Notes under the pieces: model-generated
What the model was told of the DNA's origin: nothing
Database searches by the model: none
Seen by the model: the letters and a program-made list of their open reading frames with translations, nothing else
Assembly (NCBI GenBank): GCA_002718095.1
Contig: PBDP01000005.1
Span: 54,685-62,141 of the forward strand
Length of the DNA: 7,457 nucleotides
Direction of reading: 5' to 3'
DNA from: Chloroflexota bacterium
Lineage (GTDB): Bacteria; Chloroflexota; Dehalococcoidia; Lucifugimonadales; UBA826
Position numbers and translations under genes: made by a program
Shown: piece after piece, positions 1 to 5,856 of the stretch
Layout: each line of letters starts with the position of its first letter
Position numbering within the stretch: position 1 is the first letter of the stretch

Positions 1-168
1 CCTAATCATCCATTAGTTCACATGGATAACGTAGTAGTGACTCCTCATATTGCGAGTGCTAGTTCAGAAACATATGTTAGGATGAGTTTAATGGCTGCAG
101 ATAATATTATTAAATTTTTTAAAAATATAGACATGCCATCGTGTTTGAATCCAGAGATTTTGAAATAA
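1..168 (+). CDS. D-2-hydroxyacid dehydrogenase, C-terminal fragment (5' end outside window)
   Basis: Reading frame 1 is open from the first base to a TAA at 166-168, giving the last 55 residues of a protein. The segment has NHPLV, then DNVVVTPHIAS, then a helix ending in NIIKFFKN. This is the C-terminal signature of NAD-dependent D-isomer-specific 2-hydroxyacid dehydrogenases, and the His in TPHIA is the catalytic acid/base of the family. The same stretch in the complete dehydrogenase at 4117-5094 reads ENHKLW, DNVILTPHIA and NINNFING, so the two are paralogues. The protein would reduce a 2-oxoacid to a D-2-hydroxyacid or do the reverse. The substrate cannot be told from this part. The NAD-binding fold and the catalytic Arg and Glu lie upstream of the window. 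The gene is truncated by the window edge and shows no sign of being broken. The lipoprotein gene follows 18 nt downstream on the same strand. Confidence 0.88.
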   Translation, partial: PNHPLVHMDNVVVTPHIASASSETYVRMSLMAADNIIKFFKNIDMPSCLNPEILK

Positions 169-186
169 TTATTGATTAATATAGCC

Positions 187-1068
187 ATGATTAGAACGAA
201 CCTTTTATTCTTAAAAATGGTGATGATAGTTTGTTTAGTAACTAGCATTTCTTGTTCTTTTTTAGGTGATGATGAACAAGAGTTACCTCCTATTTATTTT
301 GTAGAAACTCCTGTGAACATCTCAGCTCAAATACCTATTTCAACACCTACTCCTATTCCTACTCCAACGTTTATACCTGAGCCCCAAGTGATTACTGTAG
401 ATGATTTAATATACGAAGTTAAAAACGTTATGTCTTCAATATATTCATATCAGTACAATTTGGAATCTGATGTGTTTATGGATGCTGGAGGAATTATCGT
501 TCCTATTAGTATGACTGGTAACGGAATTACTGAAGACAAAACAGCAAACAATTATTTTTCTACAGGTTTATTTGGAATAGTTACAACAGAATATTATTTG
601 CAAGATTCAAATTATGTTTTTAAACAGAATCAAGTATCTGGTGAATGGGAAGAATTTTCAGGAACTCCTATAGGGATTCTTCCTGTTGATTTTTGGAATA
701 ATACAGGGCTTAAATTACTAGATTTAGATTTTGATTATGCAGAAGATTTTGATTTTAGGTACGACGATATAATAACACTCGGTACAGACGATTCTGAAGC
801 TAGCACGTTGTTAGAAATTTTAGGATCTGCAAATACAGAAAATATTGTTCTGAGAAATTTAAATTTGCAGGTGGATATTAAGAAAAGTAATTTATATGTT
901 GATGAATTAAGAGCAGAGTTTGTAATTTCTAACGGAGGCGAATTTATATCTGAAGTACTTGGAGTCCCAGCATTATCTGAAGTGGGTGCTGCTGAGGCAT
1001 TAATTGAGATTCAATTTTCAGATATTGGCCAATCACGAGTTAAAGATTTAATACAATATGAAAAATAA
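187..1068 (+). CDS. Secreted lipoprotein, possibly LppX/LolA-like
   Basis: A 293-aa protein (ATG at 187) with a lipoprotein signal. It has Arg3 and Lys10, a hydrophobic run MVMIVCLVTSIS, then Cys23; the TSISC context fits the lax lipobox rule though Ser at -3 is not ideal. A Thr-Pro-rich linker (about residues 52-66) follows and then a soluble domain of about 220 residues. The domain has alternating Tyr/Phe-rich strands, for example SYQYNLES, MTGNGIT, YYLQDSNYVFK and GEWEEF. That pattern resembles LppX/LprG or LolA-type lipid-binding lipoproteins, but I rate it only as a fold-level guess. It probably sits on the outer face of the cell membrane, with the linker as a spacer. An in-frame TTG at 172 would add five residues. 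ATG 187 gives a more usual signal peptide, though neither start has a clear ribosome-binding site. The gene ends 5 nt from the convergent SMP-30 gene. Confidence 0.8.
   Translation: MIRTNLLFLKMVMIVCLVTSISCSFLGDDEQELPPIYFVETPVNISAQIPISTPTPIPTPTFIPEPQVITVDDLIYEVKNVMSSIYSYQYNLESDVFMDAGGIIVPISMTGNGITEDKTANNYFSTGLFGIVTTEYYLQDSNYVFKQNQVSGEWEEFSGTPIGILPVDFWNNTGLKLLDLDFDYAEDFDFRYDDIITLGTDDSEASTLLEILGSANTENIVLRNLNLQVDIKKSNLYVDELRAEFVISNGGEFISEVLGVPALSEVGAAEALIEIQFSDIGQSRVKDLIQYEK
340..369 (+). repeat. Thr-Pro coding repeat in lipoprotein linker
   Basis: Short degenerate repeat of the hexamer CCTACT (CCT-ACT-CCT-ATT-CCT-ACT-CCA) encoding alternating Pro with Thr or Ile. It lies between the lipid-anchored Cys and the folded domain, as extended spacers do in many surface lipoproteins. 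Such Thr-Pro linkers are common in Chloroflexota lipoproteins. The array is too short to suggest anything beyond a linker. Confidence 0.6.
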
Positions 1069-1073
1069 TAAAA

Positions 1074-1985
1074 TTATCTTGGCCCTACGGCTGTTCCAGT
1101 TGTAGCAAGTCTTATTTTGTACAATCCAGTTCTGGCCGTTATAAATAAAGTTGACCCATCTTCTCCCCAAGCACAATTGGCAGGAATTTCTGGAAGAAGT
1201 ATTCTACCCAATAATTTACCTTTTTCTAATTTTTCTGATGGTGCGAATACCCATATTCCACCAGGACCTGTTGAATATACTCTTCCGTCTGTATCTATTT
1301 TGATTCCATCTGCTGTTCCTTCTTCGCCTGTATCTAAATCAGCAAACTGCTTTACTCCTTTTGGTCGACCTTCGGAGTCAAGTGAGTACACATTGATAAA
1401 TTTATTCATTGAATCAGTTACATAAAGACGTTTTTCGTCTGGAGAGAAAGCTATACCATTAGGAGCTTCTAGATTGTCTATTAATAACTCTAATTCTTCG
1501 CCATTAGTTTTAACTCTATACACTCCACTAAAAGGTAACTCTTTCCCCTGTTTCATTTGCGGTAAACCATATGGAGGATCAGTAAAATACACATATCCAT
1601 CCGATTTAACAACGACATCATTAGGGCTGTTTAGTCTTTTTTCACGATATCTTGTTGCAATGGGAAGTGTTTCTCCAGTCAAGGTTGTTATTGAAACTCT
1701 TCTCGTACTGTGCTCGCAAGCAATTAAATTCCCATCCAAATCTAATGTTAATCCGTTTGAATTCCCACTAGGATACCTAAATGTAGATATATTTGGGCCT
1801 TCTTCTGATACAGAGTGATATGCAATTCTATTATTTGGTATGTCAGAAAATAGGAGACCTTTATCTTTCCAAAGTGGTCCTTCTACAAAAGCAAATCCTG
1901 TTGCAATATATTCGACAATCGAATCTTTATTTAGAATTTCTTTAAAGTCACCTTGTTTTATATCAAACCCTTCTATAGTGGTCAT
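1074..1985 (-). CDS. SMP-30/gluconolactonase/LRE family protein (sugar lactonase)
   Basis: A 303-aa six-bladed beta-propeller protein of the SMP-30/gluconolactonase family. These divalent-metal enzymes hydrolyse aldono-lactones to aldonic acids. The expected metal ligands are visible: Glu35 in FVEGPLW, Asn176 in APNGIAFSPD and Asp226 in ADGIKID. The substrate-side Asn122 is in NSPNDVVV, followed by YFTDPPYG. Blade repeats such as GLTLDLDGNL and RLYVTDS run through the protein, and the length is normal for the family. No signal peptide is seen, so it is probably cytoplasmic. The ATG has an AGGAG five nt upstream. It is the last gene of the five-gene operon, 26 nt after the small-protein gene. 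Beside a 2-keto-3-deoxygluconate kinase-like gene and an aldolase, sugar-lactone opening is the natural role. The exact sugar is unknown, and some family members act on non-sugar lactones. Confidence 0.92.
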   Translation of the reverse strand: MTTIEGFDIKQGDFKEILNKDSIVEYIATGFAFVEGPLWKDKGLLFSDIPNNRIAYHSVSEEGPNISTFRYPSGNSNGLTLDLDGNLIACEHSTRRVSITTLTGETLPIATRYREKRLNSPNDVVVKSDGYVYFTDPPYGLPQMKQGKELPFSGVYRVKTNGEELELLIDNLEAPNGIAFSPDEKRLYVTDSMNKFINVYSLDSEGRPKGVKQFADLDTGEEGTADGIKIDTDGRVYSTGPGGIWVFAPSEKLEKGKLLGRILLPEIPANCAWGEDGSTLFITARTGLYKIRLATTGTAVGPR

Positions 1986-2011
1986 ATTATCTCCTAATAT
2001 TAAATATTATC

Positions 2012-2332
2012 TTACATGCTTGTCGGGTCGATAGTTTCAAAAAACTCTATATAATCATGTTCGACAAGGGGCCGATATTTTTTTCCAGCCTCTATAGCTT
2101 CAGCTGGGATATCGTTACCAGATCTTCCTGGAGACATAATTTTATCATCTGTCCACTCTAATATGACAATATATTGTTCTCCGGGTAATGTTTTTTCATT
2201 AAATGATACAGTGAAATCACTTCGTTGACCGGCATCTTTATATATTTTAGCTTGTTTATATACTAATTCTGCTACTTTTTTGGCTGCACCGCGCTCTCTA
2301 GTTATTTCAAATGTTCTTCGTATTTTGTACAT
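2012..2332 (-). CDS. Small protein of unknown function, possible dimeric alpha/beta-barrel fold
   Basis: I do not recognise this 106-aa protein with confidence. It begins with a strand (MYKIRRTFEI), then a helix rich in Ala and Lys with KKVAELVYKQAKIYKDAG. A second strand pair follows (SDFTVSFNEKTLPGEQYIVILEW), then a charged segment and a final IEFFE. This beta-alpha-beta-beta layout and length fit small dimeric ferredoxin-like barrel proteins such as the NIPSNAP/ABM group. I see no catalytic motif, signal peptide or membrane segment. Two adjacent ATGs could start it. The AAAGGAG is only 2 nt from the first (2335) but 5 nt from the second (2332), which I prefer. It lies 17 nt after the kinase and 26 nt before the lactonase, so it is co-transcribed with sugar-acid genes. 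A mutarotase-like or accessory role is possible, but it does not match the rhamnose mutarotase pattern. Confidence 0.8.
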   Translation of the reverse strand: MYKIRRTFEITRERGAAKKVAELVYKQAKIYKDAGQRSDFTVSFNEKTLPGEQYIVILEWTDDKIMSPGRSGNDIPAEAIEAGKKYRPLVEHDYIEFFETIDPTSM

Positions 2333-2337
2333 CATAA

Positions 2338-2344
2338 CTCCTTT
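2338..2344 (-). promoter_or_regulatory. Shine-Dalgarno AAAGGAG choosing between two tandem ATGs
   Basis: AAAGGAG on the minus strand is followed by TT and then ATGATG. It is 2 nt from the first ATG and 5 nt from the second. The second spacing is normal and matches the 4-5 nt gaps seen at the lactonase, aldolase and hydrolase genes, so it favours the start at 2332. Confidence 0.7.
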
Positions 2345-2349
2345 GTTTA

Positions 2350-3330
2350 TTAATAATATTTTGATAAATATTCGTTGACTGTTTTTAATGTTGGCATTGC
2401 GCTAGTATCGCCTTTACTTGTACACGTAAGGGAGCCACATATATTGCCAATTTTTAGTGCTTTTTCAAAAATGTACTTTTTGTCCTCTTGGTTTAATTGA
2501 AGTATTTCTTTAATATGTTTTTTGCTAGTTAATATACTGTGTATGAACCCAGACATAAATGCATCGCCTGCCCCGATAGGATCTATAGCGTTGACTGGAA
2601 TATTTTCTATAGTCAAAAGATTGGATCCGTCATATAAAATTGTTGGGTCTGAGTCGTTCGTTAAAATAATTACGTTATTTGAATAAAAAAATTTTACATA
2701 TTCTTTTGGGGATAACCCTTTGTTCCATATTCTTTCTGCTTCATCATATCCTAGTTTGAATATTGTTGAAGATGGCCGGATTTGGTCTATGGTTTTCCTA
2801 GCTTCTTTTGGAGACCATAATTGTTCTCTATAATTGACATCAAAACTTATTGGTATGTTTAACTCATTACATCTTTCAATTGTTTTGAATATAGTGTCGT
2901 AACACGATTTGCCAAGAGCAGGAGTTATTCCTGTCAAGTGCACTAGATTTGCATCATTTATGTGTGGGCTAACAAGGTCATAAGTAATTTTACTGGCAGC
3001 ACTTCCCTTCCTATCGTATTCTTTTTTGTGAACATTATTATCATAATGATTAAGGTACGAAACTCCTGTTTTTTCGCCTTGGTACTTATCGGCTATCATT
3101 TCTATTTTTGAGGATATTGAATCCGCTATGAGAGTTCCTTCTTTGTCATTTCCTAGCCGACTTATCCATATAGTTTGTAAATCGTCATTTGATAGACGAT
3201 TTAAATTAATCGCAACATTAGATTCAGCTCCTGCGATATCAGATATGTGCGACCCGTTTTTGTTATAAGGTCCTATGTATTCAGCGTTGTACTGAATCAT
3301 AGTTTCCCCGAATGTAACAAATTTAATCAA
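2350..3330 (-). CDS. kdgK: PfkB-family sugar kinase, 2-keto-3-deoxygluconate kinase-like
   Basis: A 326-aa ribokinase/PfkB kinase with the marks of 2-dehydro-3-deoxygluconokinases, which phosphorylate 2-keto-3-deoxygluconate to KDPG in the Entner-Doudoroff-type route. Visible features are the N-terminal FGETM, the sugar-side AGAESNVAINLNRL, a GSAAS segment, the KDG-kinase box DVNYREQLW (about 164-172), and the C-terminal ATP/catalytic signature DPIGAGDAF with catalytic Asp256. One oddity is that the usual T-L-G-x-x-G turn before that signature reads LTNDSDP. The start is a TTG at 3330, chosen because GAGG lies 7 nt upstream. The in-frame TTG at 3336 is only 1 nt from it. No in-frame ATG exists near the N-terminus. 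The gene begins 15 nt after the aldolase stop, so translation may be coupled. Other PfkB sugar-acid kinases (for example of 2-keto-3-deoxygalactonate) cannot be excluded. Confidence 0.9.
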   Translation of the reverse strand: MIKFVTFGETMIQYNAEYIGPYNKNGSHISDIAGAESNVAINLNRLSNDDLQTIWISRLGNDKEGTLIADSISSKIEMIADKYQGEKTGVSYLNHYDNNVHKKEYDRKGSAASKITYDLVSPHINDANLVHLTGITPALGKSCYDTIFKTIERCNELNIPISFDVNYREQLWSPKEARKTIDQIRPSSTIFKLGYDEAERIWNKGLSPKEYVKFFYSNNVIILTNDSDPTILYDGSNLLTIENIPVNAIDPIGAGDAFMSGFIHSILTSKKHIKEILQLNQEDKKYIFEKALKIGNICGSLTCTSKGDTSAMPTLKTVNEYLSKYY

Positions 3331-3337
3331 AAACAAA

Positions 3338-3342
3338 CCTCA
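3338..3342 (-). promoter_or_regulatory. Shine-Dalgarno TGAGG that sets the kinase TTG start
   Basis: TGAGG on the minus strand begins 3 nt after the aldolase stop codon (3346-3348). It lies 1 nt from the TTG at 3336 and 7 nt from the TTG at 3330, favouring the shorter protein. An ATG overlapping this site at 3343-3341 is out of frame and hits TAA after six codons. Confidence 0.6.
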
Positions 3343-3345
3343 TGT

Positions 3346-4092
3346 TTAGGGTATAGCCTTTTTCATTCTTTCAGCTCCTTCAGATAACCATGGTGTCCAT
3401 GGGAAAGATAAGAATCTGGCGCCTACAGAAGCAAAATGGGCTATATTTTTTTCAGATACAATTGTTCCCGCCGTCTTACCCTTAGAAATTATTTTTTTAA
3501 TGCTCTCATCGACAATCTTTATAACTTCAGGAGATCCAGCGCCTCCTAATAACCCCATAGATTGTGCCAAGTCTCCAGGTGCTACATAAAATACGTCTAT
3601 ATTGTCTACTTCTAAAATCTGATCTAAATTGTTTACAGCAACAATATCTTCTATAAGTATGATTATCATACTTTGATCATTTGCCTTGTTTAAGTAATTG
3701 TTTACTCCGATCCCTTGACGTCCTGTAGAGGATCCTCTCATTCCGATAGGATAGAACTTTGCCGCTTGGACTACATTTTGTGCCTCTTCTTTTGTGTTGA
3801 CGTGGGGTACTGTAATTGTCATGGCGCCTAAGTCGAGAGTTCTATAGATCACACCGGGTTCATTTTGGTGAACCCTAACGATTGATGTCATTCCCCAAAG
3901 GTCACAAGCTCTTGTCAAATCAGGTATATTATTAAAATCAACAGGGCCATGTTCGCCCTCTAGCCAGATTCCTGGGTAATCTAATTGTCCAAAGTATTCG
4001 ATGATATCTGAACTAAAAGGCCCCATGGGAATAGTGACAGTTTCCCCGTTTGCTAATGCTTTTTTTACCTTATTTTGTCTTATGTCTACCAT
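3346..4092 (-). CDS. HpcH/HpaI-family aldolase (class II pyruvate aldolase)
   Basis: A 248-aa class II aldolase of the HpcH/HpaI (HpcH/GarL/RhmA) type. These metal-dependent enzymes split 2-keto-3-deoxy sugar acids or 4-hydroxy-2-oxoacids into pyruvate and an aldehyde. Active-site features are GEHGP with catalytic His48, Arg73 in IVRVH (pyruvate carboxylate/enolate contact), the TVPHV strand, RG at 119-120, metal ligand Glu148 in LIEDIVAVNN and Asp173 in APGDLAQSMG. The length is typical and no signal peptide is present. AGGAG lies 4 nt before the ATG. It is second in the operon, 24 nt after the dehydrogenase and 15 nt before the kinase. The context suggests cleavage of a keto-deoxy sugar acid. 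If the kinase acts first, the substrate could be phosphorylated; otherwise the two enzymes may serve parallel branches. Substrate specificity cannot be read from sequence. Confidence 0.93.
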   Translation of the reverse strand: MVDIRQNKVKKALANGETVTIPMGPFSSDIIEYFGQLDYPGIWLEGEHGPVDFNNIPDLTRACDLWGMTSIVRVHQNEPGVIYRTLDLGAMTITVPHVNTKEEAQNVVQAAKFYPIGMRGSSTGRQGIGVNNYLNKANDQSMIIILIEDIVAVNNLDQILEVDNIDVFYVAPGDLAQSMGLLGGAGSPEVIKIVDESIKKIISKGKTAGTIVSEKNIAHFASVGARFLSFPWTPWLSEGAERMKKAIP

Positions 4093-4116
4093 GATTCTCC
4101 TTTAAATAAATATCAA

Positions 4117-5094
4117 CTAATACCATTTTTCTTTATCAACTATATTCATAAGTGTGTCTCCATTAATGAAATTATTGATATTAGTTGATAAAACTCGATA
4201 TCTCCGTTCATTGATATTTTCTACGCCATTTACGGCTATATGGGGGGTTAATATTACATTATCTAAATCCCATAATTTGTGATTTTCCGGTAAAGGTTCA
4301 ATTTCATAAACATCCAATCCGCACCCTGCGATTATTTTCTGCTCTAAAGCTTCGCATAAGTCATCTAAAGAACAAACTTTTCCGCGTCCTACATTTATGA
4401 AATATGCTGAATTTTTCATTATATTAAATCGATCTGAATTAAATATACGATCCGTTTTAGGGGTATGAGGAGCTGTATTGATAACAAAATCAGCTTTCCC
4501 TATATAAGTATCTAGACTTTCTGGGGGATAAACCTCAAAAGTTGCTTCTTCGTGTTCAGGTCTAGGGTCGATTCCTATGACCTTCATTCCAAAAGCAGAA
4601 CATAATCGGGCTGTTTCATATCCTATTCCGCCCACACCATTTATTAAAACAGTTGATTCACTTAAGTCAACGTAAGGACTTTGCCTAGCCTGTTTGTCCC
4701 ATATCTTTTTTTCACGGTTTCTTTCATACCATGGCAGCCCTCTTGATAACGACAATATGTACATCATGATGTGATTTGCAATATGATCTGAGTAAATACC
4801 TCTTGGGTTTGTCATAATTAGAGGATGGTTAACTAATTCATCGTAATAATAACCTTCAAATGGGCCAGCATCGGGGTTATGCAGCCATTTTATTTTCTCA
4901 GCTACCTTAAGAGCTTCTGGAGTAATCCATCCCATAGCTGCATCAGCGTCTTTGATAGATTCTAATACCTCATCATCATTTCGGGGTGTCTCAACTAGTA
5001 AATCGGGAAAAGAATCAGAGACTTGTTTTGAAAACTGAGATATTAATTCTTGTGTGTATGCATTGTAAGGTGGCAGAAAAACAAATTTGATCAT
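4117..5094 (-). CDS. NAD(P)-dependent D-2-hydroxyacid dehydrogenase (GhrA/SerA-like)
   Basis: A 325-aa D-isomer-specific 2-hydroxyacid dehydrogenase interconverting a 2-oxoacid and its D-2-hydroxyacid. The substrate domain includes IKWLHNPDAGP (about 68-78) and SDHIANHIM. The Rossmann motif is GVGGIG (153-158), with Asp176 at the end of the second strand (VIGIDPRP), which favours NAD. The catalytic triad is complete: Arg237 in NVGRGKV, Glu266 in YEIEPLP and His285 in LTPHIA. The tail VDKEKWY resembles GhrA-type glyoxylate/hydroxypyruvate reductases, but related phosphoglycerate- or lactate-type enzymes are possible. No secretion signal is present. The ATG has only a weak AGGT 6 nt upstream. 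It is the first gene of the five-gene operon and faces the divergent YbaN gene over 94 nt. A role in reducing hydroxypyruvate, tartronate semialdehyde or a similar aldolase product is inferred from context. It is a paralogue of the fragment at 1-168. Confidence 0.93.
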   Translation of the reverse strand: MIKFVFLPPYNAYTQELISQFSKQVSDSFPDLLVETPRNDDEVLESIKDADAAMGWITPEALKVAEKIKWLHNPDAGPFEGYYYDELVNHPLIMTNPRGIYSDHIANHIMMYILSLSRGLPWYERNREKKIWDKQARQSPYVDLSESTVLINGVGGIGYETARLCSAFGMKVIGIDPRPEHEEATFEVYPPESLDTYIGKADFVINTAPHTPKTDRIFNSDRFNIMKNSAYFINVGRGKVCSLDDLCEALEQKIIAGCGLDVYEIEPLPENHKLWDLDNVILTPHIAVNGVENINERRYRVLSTNINNFINGDTLMNIVDKEKWY

Positions 5095-5135
5095 ATTTAT
5101 ACCTATTGTGGATTCATATTTAAATATTGGATATC

Positions 5136-5145
5136 ATTATATAAT
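5136..5145. promoter_or_regulatory. Palindromic bidirectional -10 element in divergent intergenic region
   Basis: ATTATATAAT is its own reverse complement and contains a perfect TATAAT on the plus strand (5140-5145) and another on the minus strand (5141-5136). It lies about 42 nt from the dehydrogenase ATG and 43 nt from the ybaN-like TTG, almost centred in the 94-nt gap. Neither strand shows a good TTGACA at 16-18 nt upstream, so promoter strength is uncertain. An AT palindrome (5116-5127) lies nearby and could be an operator or chance. No regulator gene is adjacent. Confidence 0.5.
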
Positions 5146-5188
5146 CTTTGAGTGTTTTATTGATTGAGTTCGTGTAGGATTACTGATT

Positions 5189-5557
5189 TTGCAGAAAATT
5201 AAGAAGATTTTCTTTTATATATTAGGCATGTTTTTCGTTGGACTAGGAATTGCCGGATATATTCTTCCAGGTCTGCCTGGAACAGTATTTCTTATTCTTG
5301 CTGCAGTATGTTTTGTAAGGTCAAGCGATAAAATGTATAAGTGGGTTACAGAACATAAGTTATTCGGGGCGCCGGTTAAAAGTTTTTTAGAAACAGGTGG
5401 TATTCCTTATAAAATAAAGATAATAGCTGTGGCCTCTATTATTATATTTAGCTCTATATCCCTATTAGCTCCTTACAGTTTGTTACTTTTTAAAATTCCA
5501 GTTGGGGTATTAGCTATTATTGGAATTATGTATATTTTAACTAGGCCAACTACTTAA
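5189..5557 (+). CDS. YbaN family (DUF454) small membrane protein
   Basis: A 122-aa integral membrane protein of the DUF454/YbaN family, whose function is not established. The family pattern is clear: KIFFYILGMFFVGLGIAGYILPGLPGTVFL with a Pro-Gly-rich turn, then AAVCFVRSSDKMY, then HKLFGAPVKSFLETGGIPYKIK. Two further hydrophobic stretches follow (about 75-94 and 97-117). It probably spans the membrane three or four times, and the Lys/Arg-rich stretches between suggest cytoplasmic loops. The start is a TTG with AGGA 9 nt upstream. The only ATG nearby (5228) would remove the first part of helix 1. The gene is divergent from the sugar-acid operon and convergent with the DUF6295-like gene. It ends 1 nt from that gene's stop, so it seems unrelated to either pathway. 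Confidence 0.88.
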   Translation: MQKIKKIFFYILGMFFVGLGIAGYILPGLPGTVFLILAAVCFVRSSDKMYKWVTEHKLFGAPVKSFLETGGIPYKIKIIAVASIIIFSSISLLAPYSLLLFKIPVGVLAIIGIMYILTRPTT

Positions 5558-5558
5558 T

Positions 5559-5831
5559 TTAAGATGATTTAATTTGCGGATCTAAGGCACCTCGTTCTAG
5601 TGCAGCGCTAATAGCTTTAATTAATTTTTTTGCTGATGGAGCATCAAGTTCAACAGCAACTCTTGAGCCTACACCAATCTCAGGATTTACAAAATCGAGA
5701 TTGATACCATATTCCCAAGGAGCATTGAATGGATGGTCGTAAGTAACATTTACATTCTTTAATTTAAACCACCCAGATTGCCCTTTAGCACTTCCTTCAA
5801 GGTTTGTTGTTTCGCATATCATCGTACACAT
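5559..5831 (-). CDS. DUF6295-like small protein
   Basis: A 90-aa protein beginning MCTMICE, with GSAKGQSGWFKL, then YDHPFNAPWEYGINLDFVNP, RVAVELDAPSAKKLI and a C-terminal helix. This matches my recollection of DUF6295, a small cytoplasmic family of unknown function in actinobacteria and Chloroflexota. The family name is from memory, not a search. Cys2 would be exposed if the initiator Met is removed. His33 (YDHPF) is the only histidine. No membrane segment or signal peptide is present. A GAGGT lies 5 nt before the ATG. It is the last gene of the three-gene minus-strand cluster, 25 nt after the dienelactone-hydrolase gene, so it probably has a related accessory role. No reaction can be assigned. 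Confidence 0.82.
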   Translation of the reverse strand: MCTMICETTNLEGSAKGQSGWFKLKNVNVTYDHPFNAPWEYGINLDFVNPEIGVGSRVAVELDAPSAKKLIKAISAALERGALDPQIKSS

Positions 5832-5856
5832 GAGGCACCTCTATTTCATGAAATTA

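Noticed and set aside
45-248. Minus-strand ORF of 67 codons across the dehydrogenase end and lipoprotein start
   Set aside because: It is antisense to two well-supported reading frames, with no ribosome-binding site and a low-complexity Ile/Leu-rich product. It is a shadow.
1117-2034. Three plus-strand ORFs opposite the SMP-30 gene
   Set aside because: All are antisense to a propeller gene with complete metal-site motifs, and the translations are Ser/Pro-rich without recognisable domains.
5116-5127. 12-base palindrome ATATTTAAATAT as a regulator operator
   Set aside because: It is entirely A/T in an AT-rich gap, so chance is a fair explanation, and no regulator gene is nearby. It is kept only as a note under the divergent promoter.
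5829-5850. CATGA...TCATG inverted repeat over the DUF6295-like ribosome-binding site
   Set aside because: The arms are only 5 bases with a 12-base spacer; too weak to claim an RNA switch.
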